Notes: generated from the letters alone by a model not told the origin. A stretch of DNA of 64,000 nt from Patiria pectinifera (GCA_029964075.1 CM057140.1:12356643-12420642); one strand, 5' to 3'; numbered from the stretch's first letter, positions 23,501 through 35,190 are shown. Numbers and translations: made by a program.

Positions 23501-25407
23501 TTTTAGATTTTTCGCAACCCAGGAGCGTCACCAGTTTCTTCTGCAATGTGCTCAGTTGTTGGTCCGTCAGGCCAGTCTCGTGTTCTTTGGAAGGTTCTTG
23601 TAAGTTGACTGTGATCAAACCCTCTGTGTAGCTCTGTACCACTGCTGACCTGTGGAAATAAAAACAAACAAAAAAGAGGATTTTATGAAATCATAGTATG
23701 CAGTGATCGACACCTTGTGAAACTCGGGGCATAATCCGACCACTTGCTACTAATTTTAAACCTTGGGTCTGATTGGGTTGATTATATGCTGCAAACAAAG
23801 TATGTGCGTGGTCATGTTATAAGTAAATACAGAACTTTAAGATCGCACTCGCTCAGTTACACTATAGTAGGCAGTGCTGGTTTTCTTATCTGGTGGAATT
23901 CTCCCCCTTTACCATCTGTTTATTCGACCAGAGGCAGAATCCGACCAATTGTACCTTAGGTCTGACTAGGGTTGATGCTATGCTGTAAACACAAAATACA
24001 TGATCATGTCATGAGTAATTATGGTTAAGATCTCACTCTCTCGTTTACACTAGGCAGTGCCAGTTTTCCCTGAAGTGGTCGAATAGTCCCCCTTCTACCT
24101 GCATGTACTGTTTCAACAACGAACAAAGGACACATAATTAGTTTTAAAAATAGTCCAAACAAATAAAACTTTAAAAGCTGTAGAGTTAAAAAAAAAAGTT
24201 TCTTGAAACAAAAATGTTTCATGAAACACTCTGTGCTCCCATTGGAAATCTGTAATGGGAGGGGGAATGCACTCTTGAAATGATACTTTTTATTTTGATG
24301 GTCTTTGGTGCCCCCTTTGAAAAACTGATGCACCTTTAGGTGACCTAGTTATTTGATCCTAGTTATGCCACTGACCTTCCGTCTGAGCCAGAGTAGAGTG
24401 TTAAGCTGCCATTGTTGGATTCAAACGCTACAGTATGGGGACTGCCATCGAATCCCGCCTCATGGAAAATGGCATTCATTCCCTGCTGCATTGTCTTCCA
24501 GTCAACTAAAAAAAAGGACAAAGTAAAACAATTCAAATGAGTTGATAAACTTTATTTCAAAATATCCAAATATTTCAAAAATTAAACCTTTATTAGGCTA
24601 GCTGACTGTACTATTATAATAAATAAAGTAATATCAGAAATATACAGCTTAATTTGTAAAATTGCAGACAGCGAAAGCTTGTGCATGCCATTATATTAAC
24701 ATAATGGTACTCAATTCTTGTTATTATTATGCCAGCAGGGTCTACTGGTATTAAATGCAAACTGAATGAATTATTGATGAAAAGATGTCCTACGTACAAA
24801 TAAAATAATGGGAAAAAAATATTGCAACCTGATGCCACTTCCGCGATAATTGTGTACAAAGTCAATTGAGAGTCAAGAAAAATTGCCAAGTTAAGTTTTT
24901 CCTAACAAAATTGGAAATGTTTGCAGTCCGATATTCATGTCTTAAACTTATCATCATTTTTGCATAATTTATTGAGAATGAGATTGTTAATGAAATTGAT
25001 AATGAAAAAAAAAGTGGCGTCGTGTCAGCTTGCAACATTTTTTTAAAATATTTTTTTTAAAATAATGTAGGCCCTATCAAGTATCCTGTCGTACTAGCAC
25101 CAACATCCCAAGTCAAAAAAGGAGTTCTAGCGCCCCAGATATCATGGTTATAGTGGAATTAGGTTGGGACATAGCCTATGTTTGTTTATTCTGAAATAGT
25201 TTTAGCTGGATCAAGGAAAACCCAGTCCGCAGGTCCGAGGGTGGACGGATGAAGGAGCTGGACCCAACAATGACTGAACGCCTTTTTGCTGCAGTTGACG
25301 AAAACTACAGTGGAGTGATACAAAACACAAATCGAAGGGGCATAAATACCTGGATTAAGTAGCACCTGGGACGGCACATGGAAGTTGAAAAGTGTTGTCG
25401 ATGCCAT
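17581..25407 (-). CDS. SMS: Spermine synthase
   Basis: Ten coding exons: 25350-25407, 24376-24505, 23500-23649, 22740-22918, 21909-22063, 21161-21250, 20626-20737, 19355-19434, 18632-18747, 17581-17629. They give 372 aa against 366 in human. It transfers an aminopropyl group from decarboxylated AdoMet to spermidine, making spermine. The N-terminal region (exons 1-3) is the AdoMet-decarboxylase-like dimerisation part. The catalytic Rossmann part has LGGGDGG with Asp205 (human Asp201) and INDLTA with Asp280 (human Asp276). The end reads [11 protein letters not shown], as in vertebrates. Introns 5 and 9 are U12-type (see separate entries). Reading through the exon 9 donor would stop after five codons and lose this conserved tail. 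A foldback element begins 44 bp upstream of the start codon. Other repeats fill introns 2, 4, 7 and 9. Confidence 0.96.
17630..18631 (-). other. SMS: U12-type GT-AG intron (SMS intron 9)
   Basis: The donor after exon 9 reads GTATCCTTA, the U12 consensus. A branch site TTCCTTGAC lies 19 bases before the CAG that opens exon 10. This is the minor-spliceosome signature in GT-AG form. The splice is phase 2 and restores [16 protein letters not shown] (18181-18620) fills its 5' half. Confidence 0.85.
18181..18620. mobile_element. MITE with ~125-bp inverted repeats in SMS intron 9
   Basis: The left end GGGGGCCACTTTGC..GCAGTTTTTCCAATGGTTGT (18203-18250) is mirrored at 18540-18605, and the inverted similarity extends to CCACCAAA and to CATGTCCATTCA. 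The right end stops about 10 bases from the U12 5' splice site at 18631. Confidence 0.75.
19799..19829. repeat. 31-bp palindrome centred on CTGCAG
   Basis: CTATGGGAAGTGGCTGCAGC followed by its complement. It is embedded in a region repeated in part at 20535-20590 (CTTCCCATAGAC, CAAGTAATT), so it may be the end of a nested element in SMS intron 7. Confidence 0.6.
19955..20545. mobile_element. Foldback element with CGACTCGAGTC arms
   Basis: Left (19958-20110) and right (20400-20520) arms are arrays built on ATGACTCGACTCGAGTCA, itself a near palindrome. A non-repetitive centre (about 20110-20395) lies between. It sits in SMS intron 7. A decayed right end is found at 55375-55480 in RPS4 intron 6, showing dispersal. 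Confidence 0.75.
21251..21908 (-). other. SMS: U12-type AT-AC intron (SMS intron 5)
   Basis: The intron begins ATATCCTTT directly after GAG (Glu224). It ends with a branch site TTCCTTGAC followed by TTTGTCTTTAC before ATTGATCAAG. All three elements match the AT-AC class removed by the minor spliceosome. The join is phase 0 and gives MIEIDQVVI, matching VEIDQMVI in human. No GT-AG pair nearby keeps both frame and homology. Confidence 0.93.
22140..22680. mobile_element. TCACAAGTC foldback element in SMS intron 4
   Basis: The left arm has about 15 copies of a 20-24-bp unit based on AAGTCCAGTCACAAGCTAAA (22145-22480). The core 22490-22560 has AAAGGAATGC and GAATAGCTTGTGA. The right arm has complementary CTTGTGATGGACTTGTGAGG motifs. 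A minus-strand ORF here encodes only a repetitive peptide. Confidence 0.8.
23085..23160. repeat. TTACATTGTA microsatellite
   Basis: Roughly seven imperfect copies of TTGTATTACA in SMS intron 3, with a related inverted tract near 23360 (ACAATGCAATACAATGCA). Confidence 0.7.
23735..24115. repeat. Imperfect tandem duplication (~190 bp) in SMS intron 2
   Basis: The segment 23735-23935 is repeated at 23940-24115 with shared blocks: GGTCTGA..GGGTTGAT, ATGCTG.AAACA.A, GTCATG, TTTACACTA..AGGCAGTGC and GGTTTTC. Divergence is substantial. Confidence 0.65.
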
Positions 25408-25450
25408 AGTTCTGCTGACCGAGAATAAAACTCCCGATTCGAATACGTAC

Positions 25451-26625
25451 GGTCATACTAAAAAGCGTCAACACACCGTCAACACACTCCAAAGCGTCAA
25501 CACAGCGTCAACACATCCAAAACACATTCTGAATTAACAGAAAAGGTATATAATTGTAAAGCATAGAATAAAAGAGAATTTTCATTGGATTGAGTTTCCA
25601 TTTTGTTGTTAGAAATATAGTATTTTCACGCGAAAAAATGACCCTTCACTTGCACGGCCGTTGTCCACCATTTTGACTTCGCACAAAGCTTGGACTACAC
25701 CATTTCAAGTAGGGGTGTGCAAGTAATCTTGTCATAAACTACAGAGGGCGTCTTGCTGCAGAGAGCTAGAGGGACACCAGTGCCAACCTCGTCCCCAGTG
25801 CTTACTTTATTTCCAACCGCGTTTCCAATAGTAAACCCTGGATAGGAAACTTTCTTCCTGTATCCTGATTGGATACCGCAATTGGCTAGTAATGGATTTT
25901 TATCGTGTACTTGGTGCTATATATTCACAACGTGCAGTACGTGTTTTCGCGATCATTCGTCCACGCCCTCTCAAAAATACTAATTTCCTTTCCAATTTGC
26001 TCATATTAATATGAAAAATGATACTGCATGTTGTCTCGATAAGATCGTAACAGTTTGATTTCAAAAATCGTGTTTTCGTAACTCACGCCGTGCTCGCGCT
26101 GCTACGAATTGGCTCTGTTTTTACCCCAGACACCGCATACCAAAACAAACGCTAATGTGTAACGCATATCCAGGCACCAGACTGTTCCTCATTTGCATAC
26201 GTCTGCAAAAATCTTGCACATGCAAATGATCCAATACCAGGGTGAGAGAGCAGGTAGTGGTGGGCGCGTACTGCTCGACACCCTGGGTACGAGGTTGCAC
26301 CAGTGCGCTCTGATCTGTGAGGGACTGAGGTTTATTGTAAAACGCTATCACCTTTAGCATAATGGTATGGTCCGCGCTGCCACTGAGGCAACATGGCAGC
26401 CGATCTCGGAGCGGCACGGAGAGCCAATTTTCTTGAACTGAAAATCGCAATTTTCAGACGTTTAACCTATTGATTTTGAGTCAAAATCTTGTTTCTGTCC
26501 ATACCGTATGGGTTTCATACTGCTTGTGTCAATTTTAATGCATTTTGGATGTGTTGACGCTGTGTTGACGCCGTGTTGACGCTTTGGAGTGTGTTGACGC
26601 TGTGTTGACGCTTTTTAGTATGACC
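25451..26625. mobile_element. Foldback element with GCGTCAACACA arms, at SMS start
   Basis: The left terminus GGTCATACTAAAAAGCGTCA is mirrored by the right terminus at 26603-26625. Both arms are short arrays of GCGTCAACACA (25465-25516; 26552-26615). The interior is unique and non-coding as far as I can see. The left end is 44 bp upstream of the SMS initiator Met. No target duplication is clear. Confidence 0.8.
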
Positions 26626-26654
26626 GCAGTGGGGTGGTGTGCGACTAGTGACGG

Positions 26655-27027
26655 GTCGCACTAAAAAGCGTCAACACAGCGTCAACACAGCGTCAACTGG
26701 TTTATTGTACAACGCTATCACCCATTAGCATAATGGTATGGTCCGCACTGCCACTGAGGCAACATGGCAGCCGATTTCGGAGCGGCACGAAGAGCCAATT
26801 TTCTTGAACTGAAAATCAAAATTTTAAGACGTTTAACCTATTAATTTTAAGCCAAAATCTTGTTTCTGACCATACTATATGGGTTACATACTGCTTTTGT
26901 CACTTTTAATGCATTTTGGATGTGTTGACGCTGTGTTGACGCTGTGTTGACGCTGTGTTGACGCTGTGTTGACGCTGTGTTGACGCTTTGGAGTGTGTTG
27001 ACGCTGTGTTGACGCTTTTTAGTATGA
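26655..27027. mobile_element. Second, shorter copy of the GCGTCAACACA foldback
   Basis: The left arm is brief (26659-26695) and the right arm carries seven units (26920-27017). The interior 26698-26918 matches 26330-26552 of the first copy with some substitutions. CTAGTGA-like sequence flanks both sides, a possible target duplication. Confidence 0.75.
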
Positions 27028-29100
27028 CCGCTAGTGGACTAGTATTTTATTGATCGATATTCTGATATTGATACGCGATGCACGTGTTTGCGGTGCGCGT
27101 GCAAGGCCAGGCAAGTGCACGGCGCAGCATGTGCACCAAGCGGTCTAATCATCGCAAAGTTCGATGTGACGTCTGGGTTTCGTTTTTGAAGGGTCAACAA
27201 TAGACTTCCTCCAAGTCCCATGACCAGTCTGCACGATGATCAAAATAATATTAATCACTACATATGTACATATGAGCTCCTATCAAATTAAACCAAATGA
27301 GATGGAGGTAAGGTGGTAAAGGCCTGCTAAACCCCAAGCACTCATTGGGTTAATTACGGAAAATACAGCAAAATGATGTGTCTAATACAGAAAACAGTCG
27401 CTTGTCACGCTTAAATGACTACCCATATGGCCCCTTGCATATTGTGCTCGTTTAAACGCCTAAAATAATAGGGTAGTAAAAAACCCTTAACTCATCATAA
27501 TAAAAGTGGTCCAGCCTTGTTATGAATACAGTTGGATAAAAATCAATGAGATAAAGTATTGAGACGAGATATAACAGGGTTACATAGCAAGATATCTCTT
27601 TATTAAAACTATTTTGAAAGTCAGAGTTTATAATCGTCCAATATACTAGATTGAGTCTAAATAATTTTGTTCTTCCATTGGTGTTTGAGAGTGACCATGG
27701 TTACTTTTCCATTCAGTTTATTTTCTCACATTTCACCTTATTAAATTTTAAAAAAATGAAAAATACTAGCAGAATAGGTTAGTTAGTACAGTTTATCACA
27801 GTTTACCTAAACGTGAGCACAAACTACCTCAATATTCTTAACATTTGGTTTGTAAAAAAAAAAAAAACACATGGAAAGATTGCAGCCATCTTTTTTCAAT
27901 TGGACAATCAATTTTGCATTTTACAGAAGTTTTTGGAAAGGCTATTTAAATCCTGACCAAACCTTGCATACTGTGAAAAGGTTTTACATGCATCTTAATC
28001 ATTGTTTGGCATGTGCAATAGTTGTGATAATTAATACACAAATAAGCAAGTGACGCACTGATCTTCAACGAAATAAATCTAAAAAATCAAGGCAGCCCGA
28101 CTTCAACAAAATAAAATAACTTTCAGAAATATTCTTGCCCTTTGACAAATCAACAATTAAATACCACACAGACAGTTTAAATATGTACAGATGTGCATTA
28201 TTTTGGATTTAGTGAATAAATTGAAAGGCCTAAAGTCATCAGGAAAATTATCCTCGAAGATTAATAACCCTTTAGCTAAAACGACACGTCATACCATTTT
28301 GATTTTCTGAACTAAAACAAAAACCAGAATTTAAAAACTGTGTAAATGTACTTTGCTGACACGCCTTCTGCATCTTCTTACAAAAATCAAATGGCATTAC
28401 ACTAAGAAACAGATAATAAACATAAAAGTATCAGGCGAAGTAAAAAACAAAACAAGTTTCTCGTCCCTGCCCGCTTCCTTTTTGGAGGCCGCCTGGATTT
28501 TTTTAGCATTTTTTATTTTTGAAAAATGTAGTAGAAAACAAAAAAACACAAATCTGACTGGAAAATAAATACCAATACCACAGTAACTCTAAATGACACT
28601 GTAAATATGTTGTAAAGTCTGTCCAACTGACTTCATTTTAAAAATACCAGGTTATAATACCAACTTGAACAGGAAATTTTGAAAAGGCAGTCATCTTGAA
28701 AAAATAAAATAATCTTGAAAAAATAAATTTAAAAAAAACTCCTGGATTCCCTTTTTCAAAAACCCCGGACGAGAAACTATTTATTTTTTTTTACTCGGCC
28801 TTACAGTGTCTTCAAAATAGATAGGCTAGTGCTGATATTAAGTTCTTTCTGAGTATTGCAAAGAAGTGCTAAAATAGCTAGATCTATGTCATCTTGAGTG
28901 TAAACAGTAACTACGTTGTTTGATTCACTCTGATTTTCCATAAATTTAACCTTCTATTGCCAGTTAACATGATGTGTCACTGCTTCATGAAATAATGTCA
29001 ACAACCATCGAAAATTGAACATGTACAGCAAAAACAATTGGCAATGCAGATGTATCAACCACTCAAAAAAGAGATATTTCGATTATGGAAAGCAGATGTT
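27028..29100. other. Intergenic, no gene seen
   Basis: AT-rich DNA between the SMS foldbacks and the SRSF7-like stop codon. It should contain the SRSF7-like 3' UTR (right part). A TTTATT (minus-strand AATAAA) at about 28780 is a candidate signal. No other coding exon is supported. Confidence 0.5.
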
Positions 29101-32100
29101 TTAATAGTCCCTTTCGTATGACTGGCTTCGCCGTGGCGGGCTGTAGTATGAACGAGATCGGCTGAAACAAATGGTGAAAGAAAAAAAAACTGAGTTAGAA
29201 CTATACATCTTCAACATTGTAAAAAATATACAACATTTGCTTTTGCTGTAACTTTCAGAAATGGATGGAGTGGGGGTTAGTATTTTACAGCAAAAATTGT
29301 TTGGTCTTGCTTCAAAATAAAGACTGGTTGTAAACAATTATCTATCAAAACATTTCCCATAAAGCAAGTAGTAATATAAATATGACACTTTGTTTCAGGT
29401 ACAAAACAATGTACAGTCGAATCTCATTAGTACAAACTCTGTTTTCTTACCTTCCGCTTCTAGAGCGGCTGCGATAGTTACTTCGGCTTCGGCTCCTGTA
29501 GCGGCGTGGGGAATAGGAGCGAGATCTGTGGTATGGAATAGAGAAAATATCAAATGAAAAATGTCCGAACAGCAGGTCAAGATTTAAGATTGCTTTGGGA
29601 TTTCAGTATTTAACAAGATTTTGTTTTCCTACAAAGTACAGTGCAAAAGGGAAAATTGGTACACTTTAGAGCAATGACTGGTCAGTTCATTTAAAAAAAA
29701 AAAGGTTCTCTAGGAGGTTTGAAAGATGAGAAACAGTTAGCTTTCGGATTTCTCGGTTGTAACACTTTAGTGAAACAACTTGTAATTGTTCAGCCCCCCT
29801 TTCCCCCCCCCCCCCCCCCCCCCCCCCAAAAAAAAACCCGCCAAATTTAATTCTAAAAGGGGAAAGATGGCATACCAGAATGTATAAGAATTTAGGCTTT
29901 GTGATAACTTCATGCTAACATACCACCATGACCATTAAATATATACGAGACACACATACTTTTAAGCACATTTTATCAACGGGGAATACTCTTTTTGTTT
30001 AAAGAAAGACTGAACAATAAGATCACACACTTTTAGCATTTCTTTGTTCTTCAAAACCCAAACAAAGTTGATGAAATGTTGGTGAATTTTGGTGTAGCCC
30101 ATCAGGCTGCAAAGACGGGCAAGCCGCAAGTGTTGTAGATATGTTGGTCATTGGTGAGTCATGTGGACTGGTGGTGTTGATCACATGATGGGCATATGTT
30201 GTTCACATGTTGTTCACATGTTGGTCACATGTTGTTCACATGTTGGTCACATGTTGGTTTCATGATGGTCATGTGTTGAGTTGAGAAGTGATGAGCTAGC
30301 TAGTGGTTTAATGCTGAACTAGCTGCTCTGTGGGGGGGTAGGTTGGTTGCACCTAGAGCCGTCTAGCTGTTTAGCTGACGTGCTGGTTTAGCTGACTAGT
30401 TGTCTTTGGTTTAGCTGACTAGCTGTCTTTGCTTAGCTGACTAGCAGTCTTTGGTTTAGACGACTAGTAGTCTTTTGATCTAGCTGACTAGCTGACAAGT
30501 GTGCTAGATGGGGCGGTAGTGGGGACTCCTGTAGATGAGTTGAGTTTGAATACAGTATCAATAAACGTTGGAATCACACATAAAAATCAAGCCCTTTATG
30601 ACTGGGTGATATTTCAATCGATAAACAGATCAACTTGAAACTCAAGCTGCGGTAAACTAACAGTAATTCCTTTGCCTTTGTCAAACGTAGATTTCACAAG
30701 CTGTTGCTAATTTTGGGCATGCAATTTGGAAGTCACAAAAAAGAGCCTAAGGAAATTACTGAAAAAAATTATTCGGGGTGATCATCCATGAAGAACACAT
30801 TAGGCTGTGGTTGCAAAGTATTTCAAATGCATTAAAAAAAGATATTCCGGATGGCAACAATTTGCAGGTACTCATTTGAATATTACATTTCTGTCAGAAC
30901 AAAAAGAAGCATAATAATTAGTATGGACTGCATAAAAAAGAATGAAAATAAGTACTTTTTTTGTTGTCCTGTAAAGAGCCAACAGGAACAGAAAAATGGA
31001 GATAGGTCTTACAAAACAATCAAAGTAAATAAATATATTTTAGGATTAAGGACAACGAGAAGTGCAGAAAACGCAAATCACACAAGATATGATAATGATG
31101 TGTATTATCTACGCATACATATTTATGATAAAGAGAGCCCTTTTAAGGCCCAAATCAGAATGACAGTAAGTGAGATAGCTTTCCCTGTTTTTAGAAACTT
31201 GCTATTTCCTTACTATGGCATCATTCTGGGTATATCACATTTGCACTTGTGCAACAATTTGGGCTTGAAACATACTAGTGTTTTTAATAGCTGCTCACCA
31301 TATCAATGTATTAATTTTCAATCAATTCTAACATGAAATTGTCAATAATAGCCATCATTATAATTATTTGCTGAATATCTGCCACAGTAACCACTAGATT
31401 TTATAGAATTAACCGCAAACTGCAATGCAGCTACTATTTATTTATTACACTTTTTCTTTACTAATATAGTCCCATGCACTGAGTGATGTAACATCATGCG
31501 TATGTGATGCGATCAAGCTACATGAGTCATTTGTCGGGAATTTTCATTTGGAGATACAGGCCAAAATAGGGCCACTTCATCACATCACTTCATCACATCT
31601 CTTGGTTTTCCGACTTCCATAATTTTTGAACTAAAGATGGTATCAGCATGCGGGTTTCACAGCAGTAATGCTGAGATGGTGCTGTTTTCAAATCTGTAAT
31701 TAAAAGCTTTTTGACCGGGGTCGACAAACGACTCATTTAGCTTGATCGCATCACATATATAAGCTTCACTTTTAATCCTTCTGTTATAATGTTTGTTACT
31801 CCGTTATCATGATTTTTTCTCACTGAGATCAAATGAACCATGTCACAGACTTCAATGTCTATGCCGCTTCTGTGGACTAACAAAAGGCTCAATTCCTGGA
31901 CAACCTTCCAGAAACTTTGATCATCGCTGTCCAGATTATAACTTTATTTTGGAACGGCAAATACAAACAAGGTATTTGTGAAAGATCGTAGGGACACCTA
32001 CAGAACCACAAATGGAATGAACTCAACACAAATATGTGTTTTTTGTTCCACAAGGAAAGAAATGAGTAGTAAATGAAAGCTCAACAAACTCAAACATGGC

Positions 32101-32893
32101 TGCTGAATGCAAAAGGTCTGTATCATCAGATTTGGGAGTCTGGAAGGAGTACTGGAGATGGGCCTAGAAATAGCCAAGATTGTCAAACCCTTACCTGCTG
32201 CGAGATCGCCTGGGCCGGCGCCGGCCGTACTTGCTACAGTCCCGCATGAAGTGGCCCCTCTGGCCGCACTCGTAGCACTTCTCGTCACTCATGGAGCGGC
32301 GCGGCGGGTACCGGCTGCGGTTACGGGACTCTCCCGTGGACATTTCGACAGAGACCCGACGCCCACAGATATAACTGGGATAGACACAAACAATACCACG
32401 CTCATATATTTAATTTTAATATCAGTTTTACAGCTAAGAAATTGACAGAAGCAGAATTTGGACGTACATCTCTAGAAGATTACTGCTCGGACAACTGAGC
32501 CGTCCAACCCTATGGTGGCGATCTCCGAACTCATCAATCAAATTCTTCATAAAACCTGGTCAATTTTTGAATGATTTGAGAGGTTCAGCGTATTAAAACC
32601 AAAAGAAATCGCTGATTTCTACAAAATTTGTAAAAGAAAGAATCTTTCGGACAAGCTGTATTTTGGTTTGGTTAAAACCATTACCGATCATCCAATGCGT
32701 CCACGGCACGCAGCGCATCTCTGCGATTCTTGAACTCCACAAACGCAAACCCAGGAGGATTGCGAGCCACCCAGACATTGGTCAGATCTCCGTACTCAAT
32801 GAAGGCATCTTCTAGCTCGCTACGACTGGCGCTCGACCCCAGGTTACCAACGTACACCTTGCAGTCAGTGCTTCTGCTGCTGAAACGCGACAT
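29101..32893 (-). CDS. SRSF7: SR splicing factor with CCHC zinc knuckle, SRSF7-like
   Basis: Four coding exons: 32685-32893, 32195-32374, 29451-29525, 29101-29161, giving 174 aa. An RRM (about 11-81) has RNP2 VYVGNL and RNP1-like [12 protein letters not shown]2-C-X4-H-X4-C zinc knuckle (Cys103, Cys106, His111, Cys116) follows, then an Arg/Ser tail to residue 174. RRM plus knuckle is diagnostic for SRSF7 (9G8) rather than SRSF3. Human SRSF7 is about 238 aa, so this RS tail is short, as in insect homologs. SR proteins bind exonic enhancers and promote splice-site use and mRNA export. TTTCTCTCCAG 28 bases upstream of the ATG suggests a 5' UTR intron. The 2.7-kb intron 2 could hold a regulatory exon, but I could not identify one. 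Confidence 0.93.
29412..29443. mobile_element. Remnant of pogo-like MITE next to SRSF7 donor
   Basis: TACAGTCGAATCTCATTAGT and the following ACAAACTCTGTT match the left end of the element at 34739 almost base for base. It begins about 7 bases inside intron 3 from the SRSF7-like exon 3 donor (29450). No right end is present. Confidence 0.7.
29800..29830. repeat. Poly-C tract
   Basis: An uninterrupted run of more than 20 C followed by A residues. It may be a place of sequencing or assembly error. Confidence 0.9.
30170..30510. repeat. Two simple tandem tracts in SRSF7 intron 2
   Basis: 30180-30265 repeats a 10-12-bp unit TGTTGGTCACA / TGTTGTTCACA. 30355-30500 repeats TAGCTGACTAGC-type units with TGTCTTTGGTT spacers. 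Confidence 0.75.
31503..31755. mobile_element. Tc1/mariner-like MITE (253 bp)
   Basis: Inverted ends of about 34 bp start TGTGATGCGATCAAGCTA and end with the complement, differing at a few positions. Each end is flanked by TA, the target of Tc1/mariner elements. It lies in SRSF7 intron 2 and has no transposase. Confidence 0.8.
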
Positions 32894-33065
32894 GCTGTAT
32901 TTCTCACTTGGCAAGCCAAACCTGGAGAGAAAGGATGGGGAAATAATTTTGATTTTTAAATAGCAACAAATGTCTCTTCTCAACAGTCAACATTTCCAAT
33001 TTTGTTAGAAACACATTTTGACTTCTCCCCGCACACAAATAAAGTGGCATCCTGATTCTGATGTA
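32894..33065 (-). promoter_or_regulatory. SRSF7: SRSF7 5' UTR and leader splice site
   Basis: Upstream of the ATG the minus strand reads GTGAGAAATACAGC, then back to a strong pyrimidine-rich acceptor CTTTCTCTCCAG at about 32922. The likely first exon is further upstream, but I could not locate it. Confidence 0.4.
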
Positions 33066-33178
33066 GACCGAGTAACGTGGGCCCAACTTATCGCCTTTTT
33101 AACATTTGGACATGGACTATCGCCAGACCATGTCCTAATGTTAAAAAGGCGATAAGTTTGGCCCAAGTTATTCGGTCT
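33066..33178. repeat. Hairpin MITE with ~50-bp arms
   Basis: GACCGAGTAACGTGGGCCCA through ACATTTGGACATGG is mirrored across a 12-base loop with a handful of mismatches. Confidence 0.8.
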
Positions 33179-34736
33179 AATTGTGATGTGGCTTCAGTGT
33201 TGTGACAGGTCCGTGAGTACCCCTAGAACTATGGGGCTCCGCGCATCTTTTCGATGTTAAAATTTTGATACGCAAACGTGTGCAAACGAACCTGGAAATC
33301 ACACAAAAAATTGACGTATGAGAAAGGTGGGACTTCTTTTCTATCATTTTTCTAAACTACAAATACATGTATAGTCTAAATGTGAAAATCAAAATTTGAC
33401 AAAGTTCTGCATTTTCGGGTTCATGTTCCAAGTGTAGCCCTTATATACGGAGGTAGTCAAGTACTCCTTGGCCACATTTGACTACTTTAGTCCGTGATGT
33501 GAGCTGTCTGTGTCTCACTGGCCGTCATGAATTTTTCAAAAAAATGTTGCAACCCGACGCCACTTTTGTCTAGGTCAGTCATTGCAAAAATGATGATTTC
33601 TTGATGAGACATGAATCTGGGACGGAGAAACATTTCCAATTTTGTTAGGAAATACTTTGAAAATGTTCTTGACTCTCCATAGACTTTGTACACAACAACT
33701 GAAGTGGTGTGATTACTACATTCTCTATGAATTTTTTCCACATTAGAACATCTGAAATAGGTCTGTCCGACGACCAAAATTTGTAGTTTTTTTTAATGTT
33801 TGCAATAACTGATCATCATCGAGGTAGCGAAAAAAAATTGTCATAGGAATACTGCATTCCATAATTTCCAGCATTGAGATACAAAGTATTTTATGAAGAA
33901 TGTGTGCGAAGTGGTTCAGATCTGTAGCGCCCTCTCTCGCCTCGAGTCGAGATGCACAACCATAATCACCGTGCCTCGCTTGACCATGTAATTTTAGTGG
34001 TTCTTATTTTGAGAATAACAGGGCATAGTTCCAATGCATTGGTGAAAACTTAATACACATATTAGCATCAATACATTTCTTCACTAAAAATATTAAAACT
34101 GGCACAAGTTTCCTTACAAACGTCACGCAAACTCACAAACTCACAAACTTACCCGCACCTCCGGCACTAACCTTCGCCCAACAACCAAATAGTCTGTCAC
34201 CCGCTAGCGTCTTTCAATGTGTTATCAGCTGAATGGTCTGGGTACCATACTCGCCACCAAATTTTAACGGGGGTGCCACGGTTATAAAAACCACGGGATA
34301 TTGAAACAATCACGTGCTGCTGAACGTGTGTTCTTTCCTCCATGGTTGTACACCTAATTCGCCCACACGCCTCTGAAATCATGGAATATACTAATTATTT
34401 AATTTTTACTTGCTCAACGGGCTTCCTGTCTCTCAACTTTGTGATGACAACCCACGGAAAACATTTTTTATACGAAAAAAAAAAGAGGAATAAAAGGACA
34501 AGAATCATAATTTTCTGATTACCAAAAATAGTATCTCTTTATTTTTCACCCGGATATTAATAAATGCACATAGTTAAATTTCTAGTGCTTCATGCACCAC
34601 TTGTGTAGATTTCGATGCAGGAAAATAAATTACTAAATGCCTAGCACCCCGATAAAAAAAGGAAATCCCATTCGAAACATCAAACTTCAGCAATACTCCC
34701 CCCCCCCCCCAAGAACTTTCCCCATCCAAAAATATA
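33179..34736. other. Intergenic, no gene seen
   Basis: No exon is supported. It presumably includes the SRSF7-like promoter and first exon. TAGCGCCCTCTCTCGC at 33926 is a GAGGGCGC motif on the minus strand (see findings). A poly-C tract lies at about 34700. Confidence 0.5.
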
Positions 34737-34738
34737 TA

Positions 34739-34925
34739 CAGTCGACTCTCGTTAGTACAAACTCTGTTAATACAAAATTCTGGTTATAACAAACATAAAG
34801 CCTTGGTCCCGACTGTGCATTTATGTGCACAATGAATGGGACTGATGTTCCTCTTAATACAAAATTCTGATATAACAAACAATTTGGCTAGGTCCGAACG
34901 AGTTTGTTATAACGAGACTCGACTG
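34739..34925. mobile_element. pogo/Tigger-like MITE (187 bp)
   Basis: It begins CAGTCGACTCTCGTTA and ends with the near-complement AACGAGACTCGACTG, flanked by TA on both sides. Ends of the form CAGTNGA..CTCGTTA are typical of pogo-superfamily elements. Confidence 0.8.
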
Positions 34926-35064
34926 TATATGAAAAATGGCAGTAGCTGCAAGAATGCATATGGTCATGGTGTTTGACTCATGTGCCATGGTACGTAGGTT
35001 CGAACCTCACTTGTCTTGACTTTTGGGACTGAAATGTTTTGTTTTTTCTGACAGAAAAGGGAAT

Positions 35065-35190
35065 TATGAATGGGAATATGTGCTTGGTCGGTATTAAACA
35101 CTATGTTTAAGACTGCTTGGAGTCCAGACTCCAACCAGTCTTAAACAAAGTGTTTAATACCGACCAAGCACACATGTATTCCCTAATTGT
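35065..35190. repeat. Hairpin MITE
   Basis: Two arms of about 55 bp, both containing GTGCTTGGTCGGTATTAAAC or its complement, meet at about 35126 with almost no loop. Confidence 0.8.

Noticed and set aside
30851..31336. 161-aa plus-strand ORF in SRSF7 intron 2
   Set aside because: AT-rich, Lys/Asn/Ile-heavy, no recognisable domain, opposite to the host gene. Probably chance, though it is the longest orphan frame here.
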